Assembly: GCF_945859685.1 (NCBI RefSeq)
Contig: NC_079148.1
Coordinates: 37,955,946 to 38,019,945, forward strand
DNA length: 64,000 bases
Reading direction: 5' to 3'
Source of the DNA: Eupeodes corollae
Lineage: Eukaryota; Arthropoda; Insecta; Diptera; Syrphidae
Both the position numbers and the translations under genes were made by a program. Of the stretch, positions 34,990-47,028 are shown piece after piece (position 1 is the first letter of the stretch; every line of letters begins with the position of its first letter). The notes under the pieces are model-generated. The model was not told where the DNA came from. It saw only the letters and a program-made list of their open reading frames with translations, and ran no database searches.

Positions 34990-36090
34990 TAGGTAAAGCG
35001 GAGGTTATGTTACCAACTGATGAGGATAAGTTCAGTGGAAGAACACTTCCTACATGGCCAATCGAAGAGCCTACAGGTACTATCGAAGCCTTTAGTTTTA
35101 ATATCATCTAGAAAGAGAATGGCACCTTAAGAGTCTCCGGGTGTAAGTCCCACTCCTTTAATAGAGGAAACATGCGAATCTAGCCTCGAAGTCAGAACAG
35201 GACACCTTAAGCGGTATTGGATAAGCAACAGTAGAAAACTACGTCTAGTATGTGGATCTGCTTGGATGAGATAGCATTCATTGAAGCTGAAGCAAAGAAG
35301 TCATTTGCGGCTTCACAGGAAACTCCAGCTGTTCATCAAATTGACTTTTACCCATAGATTGTTCGTGCTGTCAGTTTCCTCTCTAGAACCTTCTAAACCC
35401 TCAAATGATTGGCTCTAGCCATTGCTTTCAGCATCAATTTCATGCTGTTGTTCTACGAACTTCGTTCGATGATGACGATGGTGGATCTGGTGGAGAGAAA
35501 CTTATTCAAGGATTCATTAAGTACATTTTTCACAATACCGGATAATGGCTTTCTTAATTCCCTGTGGTACTTCACTTTCTCGGTCATGGGAAACTTCAAC
35601 AACTTTTTGTTGGTGTTAACTGCTCACTAGTTATATTTATATAAACGGTGGTTGCATTCAAATTCTTCCCTTAGTTCAACATTCAGGAAGCAGACGATGA
35701 ATTTCACAAGAAGTGCCACGGCGTTTTTACCTGCTTTGTTTTTTATACGTAAAAGGGTGTATAAGTGATGTAATCGGCGACCTCTATGGTGACGACTTTG
35801 AATTCTATGGAATCATCTTTGATATAACATTCTTCTTCTTTATCAACAATATCCTTCTGGCCACCATTGAAGATTTGATCATCCATGGTTACGGAGAGCT
35901 TCTTGATCAATAGGAATCAGTAAAAAAGAACATATGGAGTCACACTGCTTTGTGTGTATATGCGTAATAATCAGGGAATACTTTGCATACACGGTTTTAA
36001 TACATACGTTATGAAAGAACAGAAGCTGGCCACTTACATCATCCTTATGCATCTTATTAACTAACCCGAAACTGACTGATGCATCAGCAG
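34990..36090 (+). pseudogene. RyR: Ryanodine receptor C-terminal channel region, decayed copy
   Basis: RyR is the large calcium-release channel of the sarcoplasmic/endoplasmic reticulum. In order along the plus strand, across several frames, one reads its C-terminal pore region. A pre-membrane segment comes first (IEAEAKKSFAA, then QIDFYP-stop-IVRAVSFLSRTF, about 35270-35395). A membrane helix follows (LALAIAFSINFMLLFYE, 35402-35460), then FLNSLWYFTFSVMGNFNNF (35560-35610). Next are IFI-stop-TVVAFKFFP with ADDEFHKKCHGVFTCFVFYT (35630-35750) and GDDFEFYGIIFDITFFFF with the inner-helix remnant ending HGYGELLDQ (35780-35910). Last are MESHCFVC and HGFNTYVMKEQKLATYIILM (35932-36060). At least four stops, several frameshifts, and deletions between the helices make it non-functional. 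The GGGIGD selectivity filter is gone (KGCISDVIGD). The segment 34990-35260 (LPTDEDKFSGRTLP, PTGTIEAFSF) may be an earlier RyR part. Confidence 0.85.
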
Positions 36091-36540
36091 AGAAGCTGAT
36101 GACTGAAGTATCAGCAGAGAAGCTGGGACTTATTATCGTGGGAGATTGGAAAAAAAGGAAAATATTGTTTGATTAGCGATCCAATGCAGCGACTGTATCT
36201 AATGATTTGCAATTTATATACACAATTTTAAGTAAACATCTGAAATGGAAAAAAAATTACCAGAAAAAAGTATGTATATTGCCTTTGTGGTTCCTTGTGT
36301 GCAACTCTCGGAACTGCAATGAAAGAACCAACTTTTTACTCTTATAAATATATAAAACTTTATTTTACAACTTAATTTAGGTAGGAGTTGTTTTTCGCTC
36401 CAGCACAAATGGACGGTCTCTAGTTGCTATATTCCTAGCACCTACTCGGGTGAAAAGCACGATCAAAATGAACGAGAGAAAAGCGGAAATGCAAGATGTT
36501 TGCATCTGCATTCCGTGTTTCTATATCGTTTTCTTAGATT

Positions 36541-36594
36541 TGAGCTTTAGATTTTGCTAGATAACATTGAGCTTTAGATTTTGCTAGATAACAT
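36541..36594. repeat. 27 bp perfect tandem duplication
   Basis: The 27 bp unit starting GAGCTTTAGATTTTGCTAGA occurs twice in direct contact at 36541-36567 and 36568-36594. A third partial copy (TTGAGCTTTAAG) follows at about 36601. It lies between the RyR pseudogene and mariner copy 2. Confidence 0.9.
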
Positions 36595-36791
36595 TTTAAC
36601 GTTGAGCTTTAAGTATGAATGCTTATTTAAGGTGTGTGCGCATCCACTACAACTTCTACTTATTAAACTGAAGGTAAATAAACGGTGATTTTTTAAGAGC
36701 TTGAGAACTTTAAAAAAAAAAACGCATAAAATTTGCAAAATCTTATCGATTCTTTAGATTGGTCCATGACATTTACTTTTTGAAGATAATT

Positions 36792-37866
36792 AACTTCCCA
36801 TAGGAAGTTATTGTAATGGGTCCGATTTGTCAAATTGAAAATTTTGACATTTCTCGACGTTTCAAGGTCCCTAGAGTCGAAATAAAAGATTTTTAGAAAG
36901 ATGTCTGTGCGTGCGTGTGTACGTACGTTTGTACGTCCGTACGTCCGTACGTTCGCGACGTTTTTTTCGTCGTCCATAGCTCAAGAACCAGAAGAGATAT
37001 CGACTTCAAATAAATTTTGTTATACAGATAATGAGGCAGAAAGATGCAGAAAAGGCTCTCAAGAAAATTGGATGGGTGGTTTTTTTACCATAGCAGTTTG
37101 AAAAAAAGGTGAAAATTTTGGTTAACACTAAATATCTTACGAACCAAAAACGCTAGGGACTTGAATTAAATTTTATATAATATATTGTAACGTGATACCA
37201 AACAGGTATATTTTTTGAAAAAAATCAATATAACGGTTTTTTTTTAAAAATCAATAAAACTGAAAAAAAAAATTTGTCACCTCCAAAATTTTACGACTGA
37301 AATATGATTTCATCTCTAAAACAATTTTGTGCAACGAAGAAAAATGTTTTTGACATCTGATAAAATTTTGAGAAAAATCGAATTGACAGTTTTTTTTATA
37401 AAAAATAAAAATCTAAAAAAAACATTACTCATAGTTCGTAAAAATTGAATATCGATTCAAATATCTTTTCAAAAACTTGAAATTTAGGCTTCAAGCTTAT
37501 TTTATCTTATAAGAAATATTGTTTTCAACATTCTGAAAAATGTTGAGAAAAATCGAATTGACAGTTTTTTTTACAAAAAATAAAACTATAAAAAAAAACA
37601 ATACTAAAACTTCGTAAAAATTTACTTTCGACTCAAATAGCTTTTCAAAACTTAAAAATATTGGCTTCAAACTTATTTTATTTCACAGAAAATATTGTTT
37701 TCGATATTCAATAATTCTGTTTTTTCATAAAAAATAAAATCTACAAAAAAATAGAACGCAAATTTGGTAAAAATTGATACGAGTACATATAGACAAACTT
37801 TTAAGCAAGACAAATCGACAGACGGGATGGGAAGTTATCAGTGTGGGTCGCATCCCAGCCTCTTTT
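36792..37866 (-). mobile_element. Family A element nested in mariner copy 2
   Basis: Complete copy. Left flank 'tgaagataatt' and right flank 'ttcatttaaatg' are continuous in mariner copy 1 (reverse complement of 15085-15105), so the insertion borders are known to within one to three T residues. The element starts with the tail hairpin 'aacttcccataggaagtt' and ends with 'gcatcccagcctctttt'. It shows all blocks: ACGT microsatellite 'tgtacgtacgtttgtacgtc', 'ctcaagaaccagaagagata', three or four ~172 bp units, and the head. Target is T-rich, with at most a TT duplication. Confidence 0.9.
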
Positions 37867-38938
37867 TTCATTTAAATGTTGACCGCGGCTTCGTCTTAGG
37901 TGGTCCATTCGGAAAGTCCAATTTTGGGTAACTTTTTCGAGCATTTCGGCCGGAATAGCCAGAATTTCTTCGGAAATGTTGTCTTCCAAAGTTGGAATAG
38001 TTGCTGGCTTATTTGTGTAGACTTTAGACTTGACGTAGCCCCACAAAAAATAGTCTAAAGGCGTCAAATCGCATGATCTTGGTGGCCAACTTACTGGTCC
38101 AATCCTTGAGATGAATTGTTCTCCGAAGTTTTCCCTCAAAATGGCCATAGAATCACGAGCTGTGTGGCATGTAGCGCCATCTTGTTGAAACCACATGTCA
38201 ACCAAGTTCAGTTCTTCCATTTTTGGCAACAAACAAAAAGTTTGTTAGCATTGAACAATAGCGATCGCCATTCACCGTAACGTTGCGTCCAACAGCATCT
38301 TTGAAAAAATACGGTCCAATGATTCCACCAGCGTACAAAGCACACCAAACAGTGCATTTTTCGGGATGCATGGGCAGTTCTTGAACGGCTTCTGGTTGCT
38401 CTTCACTCCAAATGCGGCAATTTTGCTTATTTACTCAGCCATTCAACCAGAAATGAGCCTCATCGCTGAACAAAATTTGTCGATAAAAAAGCGGATTTTC
38501 TGCCAACTTTTCTAGGGCCCATTCACTGAAAATTCGACGTTGTGGCAGATCGTTCGGCTTCAGTTCTTGCACGAGCTGTATTTTATACGGTTTTACACCA
38601 AGATCTTTGCGTAAAATCTTCCATGTGGTCGAATAACACAAACCCAATTGGTGCGAACGGCGACGAATCGACATTTCACGGTCTTCAACAACACTCTCAG
38701 AAACAGACGCAATATTCTCTTCTGTACGCACTGTACGCATTCGTGTGGTTGGTTTAATGTCCAATAAAGTAAACTGAGTGCAAAACTTGGTCACAATCCC
38801 ATTAATTGTTTGCTCACTTGGTCGATTATGTAGACCATAAATCGGACGTAAAGCGCGAAACACATTTCGAACCGAACACTGATTTTGGTAATAAAATTCA
38901 ATGATTTGCAAGCGTTGCTCGTTAGTAAGTCTATTCAT
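37867..38938 (-). pseudogene. Mariner-like transposase, copy 2 (interrupted)
   Basis: Starts at the ATG at 38938 (MNRLTNEQRLQIIEFYYQNQ). The N-terminal DNA-binding half and the first catalytic Asp (LFSDEAHFWLNG) are intact. A stop follows directly after HFWLNG (about 38432-38434), where copy 1 has Tyr. A 4 bp duplication (TTTG, about 38238) shifts the frame inside TNFL. The second and third Asp (WFQQDG and CDLTPLDYFLWG) are in the next frame (37801-38232). The last codons, after RGQHLNE, are cut off by the family A insertion and lie at about 36764-36790 beyond it. Confidence 0.85.
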
Positions 38939-39053
38939 GATGAAATGTCAAAGCATACTGAGCATCTTTCTCTTTGACACCATGTCTGAAATCCCGCGTG
39001 ATCTGTCAAATACTAATGCATGAAAATCCTAACGTCAAAAAAATCACCCTTTA

Positions 39054-41049
39054 GTATCAAAATCAAAAATTTTTTTCTCAATCCCTATTCACACATTTAT
39101 GTATATACACTATAAAGACTTTTTCAAACTAAATCTTTAGAAATGTTTGCGATAAAGTAAAGTTATGGAATTTCGATCCAGCCCATGATGAAATATACTA
39201 GTACACATTTTTCAAATTATTGACAAGTTTTGTTTATCGAAAACTTAAAAAGTGAATTGAATTAGATCCTCCTCGTTTTTGAGGATTTTAAATTTAACAT
39301 GTGATTATTTTTTTCTGAATTACCATCAAGGACATGTAATTTAAGCCCGCTATATTTGTAATCAATTATTATGAAAATTTAGCCACAATCGAACTTGTGA
39401 GACTGTAAATAAACATCCTTACTGAAGAACTCTTTGACCACTGAATTTCCCAAAAAAAAAAAACAAATATTTTTGAAAATTGTATTAAGGTTTATCTTCA
39501 TATGTACAAAGTAACGTACATCAACAAACCATGTACCTAGTTATAAATAAAAATATGTTTTTATTTAAAGTAAAACTTGACTTCACTTAAAACCTTAAGG
39601 TACCCTTAACCCTATAGGTATACAATTTTGACTGATGTTCTCAAAGAAAAATGACTTAAGTACAATACCTATGTATATCATCATAGCACAATAACCATAA
39701 AATATTATGAACCCTATCCCATAAACCTCTTGAAACATTTCATATACAATCATAAAACTTTGACTTATTATTAAATATAGGTACCATCAACAATGTTGGA
39801 GTTCGTATTTCAATGCCTTGCTTGAATGCATCATCATCATCAAAAACTTCATCTTAAATGCAATTTGTTTCACTCGGCATGATTCCTTTTGCATTTTACG
39901 ACTATAATATAAATGACTTATGGAATAAGAAGTTTTTCATAACTCTTCGTTGCATAAATTATTCATGGAAGAATTAATTAGCTCCAACTCGTTGTATACC
40001 ATTTTAAGAATCAATAAGGAAGGCACAGGCAGGTTTATAGGGCAGGTTTATTTGCACAAACTATAAATACAAGTACAAACAATAATAAATAATTTTTAAT
40101 AATTTTAAAATCGTTTGTTCATTAAATCATCTTCTCATAATAAGACTTCCAATCCGTCCATTGGCATTGCGTCGTTGGTCATCGCGTCAGTCGTCTCGGG
40201 CCAAACCAATTCATCTGAAAATGATTGAATGACAAGGTCATAAATTCCATTCAACTGCCCATAAAAACTCCCGAATACAAAAATGTTTTGACAACACATC
40301 CACTTACTGCATCCACCATAATCACGAGATCTTCAACAAAAACTTAAACTAGTTCATCAACCTGACGATGGAAGATACATCTCATTTTTGTGTAGCGTTG
40401 TTCTTGTTTTAACAACTTTAAGTTATGTTTCCAGTCAACGTTTCTCGCTCTGCAAATAACACGCACAATAATATTCATCTCTCCAGAGATGTTGGCACTT
40501 AAAACTGCGGTAAGCCAATTCAAAGCAAACCAAACCAAACTGTCGTTGTCCCTGATGACGACTGCCTTCCCTAACCAAAGGTGCTTTAAGTCACAACTTT
40601 TTATTTTAATATTTAACTTATTTTTTTATGTTTAAAGGGATTGTCCCATTCTTTGAAATACAAATTAACCCGCAACAAACTGCCAAAAAAGTGTTAACAT
40701 TAAATTTTTAAATAAGCAAAAAAAACTCAACATTTCAGATTTTGGGATTCATTCCGAAACATAACCAACGTGCGATGACAATCTCTGTGAAAAGCCAACA
40801 AAAAACCATTGTGGAGAAAAAGTTGATGGGGGAGACGAGTCGGTAAGCTGGAAAGTGTGTCTTTGCCATAGTGCGCGAGGCATAATTTATGCTCCATTTT
40901 TTTAGGTCGGGTGTGCCGCATTGGAGTAGCTATAGGTAGGTGGGTTTCTGTAGGTACCTATACCTGTTCATTGAACTATGGCAGCAGCGGAATAACAGTG
41001 TACAGAAAAGCTGAGAATTTAAGGGGGCGATATAATATTTTTCGTCATT
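39054..41049. other. AT-rich sequence, nothing recognised
   Basis: No supported gene. Minus frames at 40344-40538 and 40727-40921 have no domain signature. A short duplication 'aggcaggtttatagggcagg' is visible near 40028. Confidence 0.35.
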
Positions 41050-42712
41050 TCAACGACGTTTCAAGGTCCCTTGAGTCGAAATAAAAGAATTTTAGAAAGA
41101 TGTCTGAGCGTGAGTGTGTACGTACGTTCGTACGTCCGTACGTTCACGACGTTTTTTTCGTTGTCCATAGCTCAAGAACCAGAAGAGATATCGATTTCAA
41201 ATAAATTTTGTTATACAGATAATAAGGAAGAAAGATGCAGAAAGGACTCTCAAGAAAATTGCGTTTGTGGTTTTTTACCATAGAAGTTTAAAAAAAGGTG
41301 AAAATTTTGGTTAACCGTGAATATTTCACGAACCCAGAACGCTGGAGACTTAATTAAATTTTATATAATATATTTTAACGTAATATCAAAGAATTATATT
41401 TTTTGAAAAAAATCCATTTAACGGTTTTTTTATAAATCAAAAAACTGAAAACAAAAATATGTCACCTCCAAAATTTTACAACTTTATATGATTTCATCTC
41501 AAAACAATTTTGTGCAACAAAGAATAATGTTTTTGAAATCTGATAAAATTTTGAGAAGAATCGAATTGACAGTTTTTTTTACAAAAAATAAAAATAAAAA
41601 TTTGCTTATAAAAAATATTGTTTTTAAAATTTATACAAATTTTGAGAAAAATTGAATTGACAGTTTTTTTTACAAAAAATAAAAACCTGTACAAAAATGT
41701 TTAAAAGTTGGTAAAAATTGTTTTTCGACTCAAATATCTTTTCAAAAATTTGAAATATTGGCTTCAAACTAATTCTATCTTATAAGAAATATTGTTTTAA
41801 ATATTAGGACAAATTTTGAAAAAAATCGAATTGACAGTTTTTTTTACAAAAAATAAAAACCTGTACAAAAATGTATAAAAGTTGGTAAAAATTGATTTTC
41901 GACTCAAATATCATTTCAAAACTTTGAGATATTGGCTTTAATTTACTTTTATCTTTCAAAAAATCTTGTTGTCAACATTCAGTTAAAGTTTGAAAAAAAA
42001 TCGACTTTACAGTTTTTTTTACAAAAAATTATAAACCGAAAAAAAAATTAACAAAAGTTGGAAAAAAATGATTTTCGACTGAAATATCTTTTCAAAAATT
42101 TGAGATAATAGGTTTTAACTAATTTGTTTTTGTAAGAAATATTGTTTTCAACATTAGAACAAATTTAAAAAAAAAATCAAATTGACAGTTTTTTTTTACA
42201 AAAAATAAAAACCTATACAAAAATGTATAAAAGTTGGTAAAAATTGATTTTCGACTCAAATATCTTTTCAAAACTTTTAGATATTGGCTTTAATTTACTT
42301 TTATCTTTCAAAAAATCTTGTTGTCAACATTCAGTTAAAGTTTGAAAAAAATCGAATTGACAGTTTTCTTACAAAAAATTAAAAACCGAAAAAAAAATTA
42401 ACAAAAGTTGGTAAAAAATGATTTTCAACTCAAATATCTTTTCAAAAATTTGAAATAATAGCTTCAAACTAATTTTATCTTATAAGAAATATTGCTTTCA
42501 ACATTTGGAAAAATTTTTAAAAAATTTGAATTGAAAGTTTTTTTACAAAAAATAAAGCTCTAAAAAAAAACAATACTAAAACTTGGTAAAAACTTACTTT
42601 CGTCTCAAATAGCTTTTCAAAACATAGACAAACTTTAAAGCAAGACAAATCGACAGACGGGATGGAAAGTTATCAGTCAGTGTGGGTCGCATCCCAGCCT
42701 CTTTTTTCTTTC
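41050..42712 (-). mobile_element. Family A element, long copy without terminal tail hairpin
   Basis: Begins at 'caacgacgtttcaaggtccc', so the last roughly 50 bp of the tail including the hairpin are absent. It continues through the ACGT block and about seven internal units (e.g. 'caaaactttgagatattggc' at 41926 and a matching word at 42268, two periods apart). The head has a small duplication ('gttatcagtcagtgtgggtc') and ends 'gcatcccagcctctttttt'. Confidence 0.8.
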
Positions 42713-42717
42713 TGAGT

Positions 42718-43400
42718 CATCCTGATTTCTGTAAAATGTAAGAGCGTCTCTAGGTGGCAAGGAGACGTCGAATAAGTCGTCGAAAAAATAATTTCCTAAT
42801 ATTGTCATTGTTTTTTTGGCTAGGCTTGGTCAGTCGTCCTCTGTCTTCACATTCTCTACATAAATCGCATTAGTTGATACCAATTCTATTCATAATAAGT
42901 TGTGCCCCGTTAGGATACATTTTAATGAGGAAAGCTAAGGCTTACAATTGTTGTAGAAGGTATTTAATTTGGTCTTTGTAAAATATCTGCCCATAGATTC
43001 CTTGAAACTCTGCAAGTTTCAAGAGCTGGGCAACTGCTGTTTGAGATTTCAATACCATATGGCTCGGACTGAGCATTGATCCGTTTTTGATCAGTTTGTA
43101 ATCCTTTTAACCACCGTTAACATCACAGTGTCCTGGGATCCAACAGAGGGTACCCGTATTGGCTTCTCAGAGAAGGTGAAGCTCTCTACGGCATGGCTTT
43201 ACCTTTTTTCACTGTGGGACAATGGCAGATTTTGCCTTGATTACAGGTTATCTGTTTTTGTTTTCTAAATTGTACAGAGAAAGATCCGTAGCAAATTCAG
43301 AAAGCGCCAGTACTTCTGCTTGAAAGACACTGCAGTAATCTGTTTGCTTTATTGATCTTTCTAGGGGAAGATAATATTAAAAGATACCACACTCTAGCGC
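42718..43400 (-). pseudogene. LINE RNase H and C-terminal remnant
   Basis: On the minus strand, in shifting frames: DYCSVFQAEVLALSEFA (43340-43290, the Glu-bearing helix of RNase H), TGTLCWIPGHCDVNGG (about 43160-43115, the PGH motif), then a decayed tail with CDLCRECED (about 42860), resembling the final Cys-rich segment of such elements. RNase H at the end of ORF2 is found in the I, R1 and LOA groups. The RT is missing. It touches the head of the family A copy at 42712. Confidence 0.65.
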
Positions 43401-46400
43401 AAAAATACTCCATTTACCAAGATCGGAATCTTTCGTACGTTTCACTCTCCCAAACTCGTTTGTTTACATTGTTGTATTTGTAATTTTGAAAATTAGTCCA
43501 TGAATAGATGTGAAAACAAACAACAAAAAAAACGATGCAGTGGGCTAGCGGCACTTTGCAAAGCAAAAACAAAATGGGGGGTTAATATGCTTTTTTCAGG
43601 TTTTTATTTTTACTTTTTTGGATGAAAAACTCAGTTTTAAGCTTTAATTTTGCACTCATTTTGTTGATAGCCAACCAATGCACATTTTTGTCTTGGAAAA
43701 AGCATGTTCAACATCATTTTATTGCAATTAATTCACTAATTTAGAGTTATCACCACGAAATTCTTTGAATTTCATAATTAACCTCGAATTATTGTATCAA
43801 AGATGCGTTCGAAGAACCATCAAACTAAGGGTGCGACCGCAATTTTTTTGTATTGAATTCTAATAAATTTTCGTTAATGAACGGCCCAAATATTTTTTTT
43901 TTGCAAGTAATTAAAATCTGTATTAATTAAACTAATCCAAGTATATTTATAGTTTTTTTTTAATGATTTAAGCTTGCAAATATTCTTCAATTCCGTTTTG
44001 ATTAATAAATATTAAGTTTAAAAAAAGAGTTATAATCGAAAAATATGTACCTTATCCATAACATTCTTGATTGATGGATACATACATACATGTGTTTGCT
44101 ATAAAAAAAACTTTGCATCAAAGGAACACCAATCTTTTAAAAAACTAATCAGAACGATTATAGCGAACCTGTTGAATAAATGCAGAACAAATAAAATGAA
44201 AATTTTGAGATGTATCACAAAATGAAAACGTGAAAAATCGTTCTAAATTTACACAGTTTAACGCAAAATATAATTTTCATTCATTCCGTAAAAATGTTTA
44301 GTTACCAAAGTTCAAGTTAACTTAATAATGTTTAAAGGTTATGTTTAATAAAAGTTCTGCTAATAATAACAAAGTTAATGAGTTACGTATATATTAAAAA
44401 TGCTTTACACAAAGCAACTTATTTTTAAAACATGGTTACCACAAATTTGTAATCCAAAATTTAACTACAAACGAAATTCTAACTCTAAAATAGTCCCTCA
44501 AAAAGAAATTTGCAGGAATATTCCTGCAACAAACAAAACTAAAATTTGGTCTTGCAATTATCGAACTGCTTAAATGATGAAAATACTAATTTAATTGAGG
44601 AATCTAAACTAGCTAAAGGTGGCAATGGAACTTCGCAAGTATGCTTCTCGTAGCATTGTCTGTACAAAGAAATACGGAGGCATCCGCCTATTGTTTCCAA
44701 TTGAACTTCTAACGTCACCAAAAAAATGATCTAAGCCAACTACACCTGAAAAAATTGTCTGTTTTGTCGTTTTACAAAGTATTGTGTTACACTTTTGTGC
44801 ATTTCTAATTATCCTTAACCAGTTGCAGCTCATATTGCGTTCGAAAATAATTTAAGTAAATAAAAACCAGCACTAATAAATCATTAAATATGTATTTGGT
44901 CAATCTTATTTTATATCCATTAACAACATTTATTTGGATTGAAATCAAGCTATACAAATCTTCCAATTTAAGACCGTGTCAGCACTTCAGATTCTGTTGG
45001 TTAGGATTGTTTAGTTTTTGAACGAGGCCATAAAACATTCTGAATAAAGCATTTAGATGTGCCTGCAGACTATAATGAAGCATTTTGATGGGCCGGAACA
45101 CTAAATGTGAGAATGTGTTTGGTTTTTGCATTATTTCACGCACACTTTCTCATATTTAGTGTGTACTTAGCTTGTAGGCAAACCGAAATGTCAGTCTGAG
45201 ATTCCGATCTTGGTAATGGAGTATTTTTGCTCTAGCGTTCCATTTGTAAAGACAGATAAATGATTTATTTGTGTGACCCTGATTTCCATCCAGTCTTTTC
45301 TTGTAAGAATTTCTGTTTGTTCTTTGTCTTTTTGAGTGCCAATGTCTATATCAATAGTTCTTTCATGTTTCTGTGACCTTTTGCACTTGTTACACGTAAT
45401 GCGCTTTTGGCCGCAAGTTCCTTTAGTAATTCTTGTCATGAAAATTGTTTACTCAAATTAAACTTTCAAATTCGTAATAAAAACTGTAGGTCCGCTCCGT
45501 CCCTCTTACCCCTCTCACACAGCAATACTTAAACGTTTTAAGTCACTAAACTTTAGTTCTCTGCCACTTTTATACTTAACATTTGAATTCAAATCTTTAA
45601 GAAACCCTTTTAACAAAAAATGTACTTAATCGAATTTTTAGGTTTCAATATTCCTATAGATTCTAAGGCCCCGAATTTCAAAATGCAGCCCCAAAATTTT
45701 ACTGCATAAAATAAACGCTTAATTGATTGGCAGTAGGATGAAGTAGCTGCGGAGGTGATTTGAAGAATATTCCCAAGCCATCTGAACTTATACAAAAGGA
45801 CCGGTTTATTTTTATTTTGTATTTTTTGGCCAATTTCTGAAATGCGTGCTGCAGACATGCATCAAAAGTGACATTTGAACTCTTCATTTTGATGGGATGG
45901 TTATTTTTAATTTATTTATAAGGCGTTGATTTTCACACGTTGAATTTTAGAGGTCGCCTTATAATAAAATTTGTATCTTATCTTATAGCCAACACTTGTA
46001 ATTATTTCCTCAGCTGTTAAATTATTAATTGCCATGACTGAATGTGTGATGTTGCATCAATTATAATAATAAAAAAAGAAAATGGAAGCATTGATTTGTG
46101 TTGTCAATTTTATCGGTTTTAAGTTCCGAAACAAATTTAAAGTGCAAAAGAGGTGTGTTCTTGAGGAGTCACATAAATATTGATGATTGAGCTTGTTGTA
46201 TGTTTTTTTTATGTAGATGATTTTCTGATCGCAGGATATCATGTTATGCATTATCTTGGTCATGATTTTTAACAGGAAAATTATGGTTACCTTGTTCGAA
46301 AATTATTTGGGTCAGTTGCGGATGATGATGACAAGATAAATAGTTATCTTTTCATTTTGTTTTAATTATGGGAGAGTACATTAAATATTCATTATTCATT

Positions 46401-47028
46401 TATTAACATCATGTACCTATGTATACTTCAACATATGTCCGTATATCAAGAGCAATTAAGCTAAATATTTATCTTCTTGTAAGTTGCTCAAGGATATGGT
46501 CCATTCTTTAAATAAAAACATACTTTTTTAATTTTAAGTGAGAAGATATACACTTTTGATATTCTTAAATAAAAATAATATAAACACATGTTTACTTCAG
46601 TTAACACGTAATTTGCTGATGCATTTATAATAAGAGGCTTAAATTGTCTCAAGGTTAACTATCGAATAGAATGTATGATTGAACAATAAAAATTATAATA
46701 ACGCGTCAATAATTGATGCTTTGCAGTACACAAATTATATGGTTAAGGATGGCCAATTATAAAAAGATTTAAACGAATTAAATTTTTAAAAGAGTGCTAT
46801 TAATTGTACATAAAACGCTTTAAAGTTGTGTAAGTTATAAGCAATGGTAGCGGAATGTATTTTTTTTAAATAATTATACGAATATACGGTAATCAGTAGT
46901 GAGTTTTTAGTGTCAAATTTAGGTGAAAATTCTTATTTAAGGTTTTTGTTTTAAATAATTTACATTCTAATCGAGTTTTAAAAAAATGTATAAGTTGATT
47001 AGTAACTTTTTTTGGAGTGAGTACCGTT
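43401..47028. other. AT-rich sequence, no supported gene
   Basis: Several minus frames of 60-82 residues (44539-44833, 45191-45439, 45610-45887) do not join into a recognisable protein. One is Lys/Arg-rich with a CxxC pair (TCNKCKRSQKHER), but no family can be named. No RNA gene or repeat seen. Confidence 0.3.

Larger units (their letters stand above)
36681..39051 (-). mobile_element. DD41D mariner-like (rosa-type) transposon, copy 2, with nested insertion
   Basis: Full-length element with TA duplications at 36679-36680 and 39052-39053. The ends are AACGGTGATTTTTT (36681) and, inverted, AAGGGTGATTTTTT (39051). Subtracting the 1075 bp family A insertion leaves about 1296 bp, matching copy 1 (1290 bp). 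The motif spacing from WFQQDG to CDLTPLD is 41 residues. The two copies are close to identical outside indels, so both arrived recently relative to the LINE debris. Confidence 0.9.

Noticed and set aside
34990..36090. IP3 receptor instead of RyR as the source of the pseudogene
   Set aside because: The run ALAIAFSINFMLLFYE, FSVMGNFNNF and the TCFVF-KG segment before the pore fit RyR; the final Cys/His region is shared by both families and does not decide.
36693..37101. Short frames on both strands in family A copies, with Arg/Val/Tyr/Thr-rich peptides from the ACGT microsatellite (also at 2146-2474, 22814-23041, 25525-25898, 41071-41283 and 46986-47210)
   Set aside because: They recur only because the repeat recurs. 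Frames are broken by indels between copies and consist of translated microsatellite, so they are not genes.
36792..37866. Canonical Helitron (TC...CTRR ends, A/T target) for family A
   Set aside because: Neither end shows TC or CTRR and the target is within a T run, so only a Helentron-like relation is considered.
40344..40921. Two 64-residue minus frames as exons
   Set aside because: No domain or shared splice phase, and no signal or promoter seen nearby.
44539..45887. Cluster of minus frames with a CxxC pair as a broken transposon protein
   Set aside because: The pieces do not match any family order I know, so calling them a gene would be a guess.
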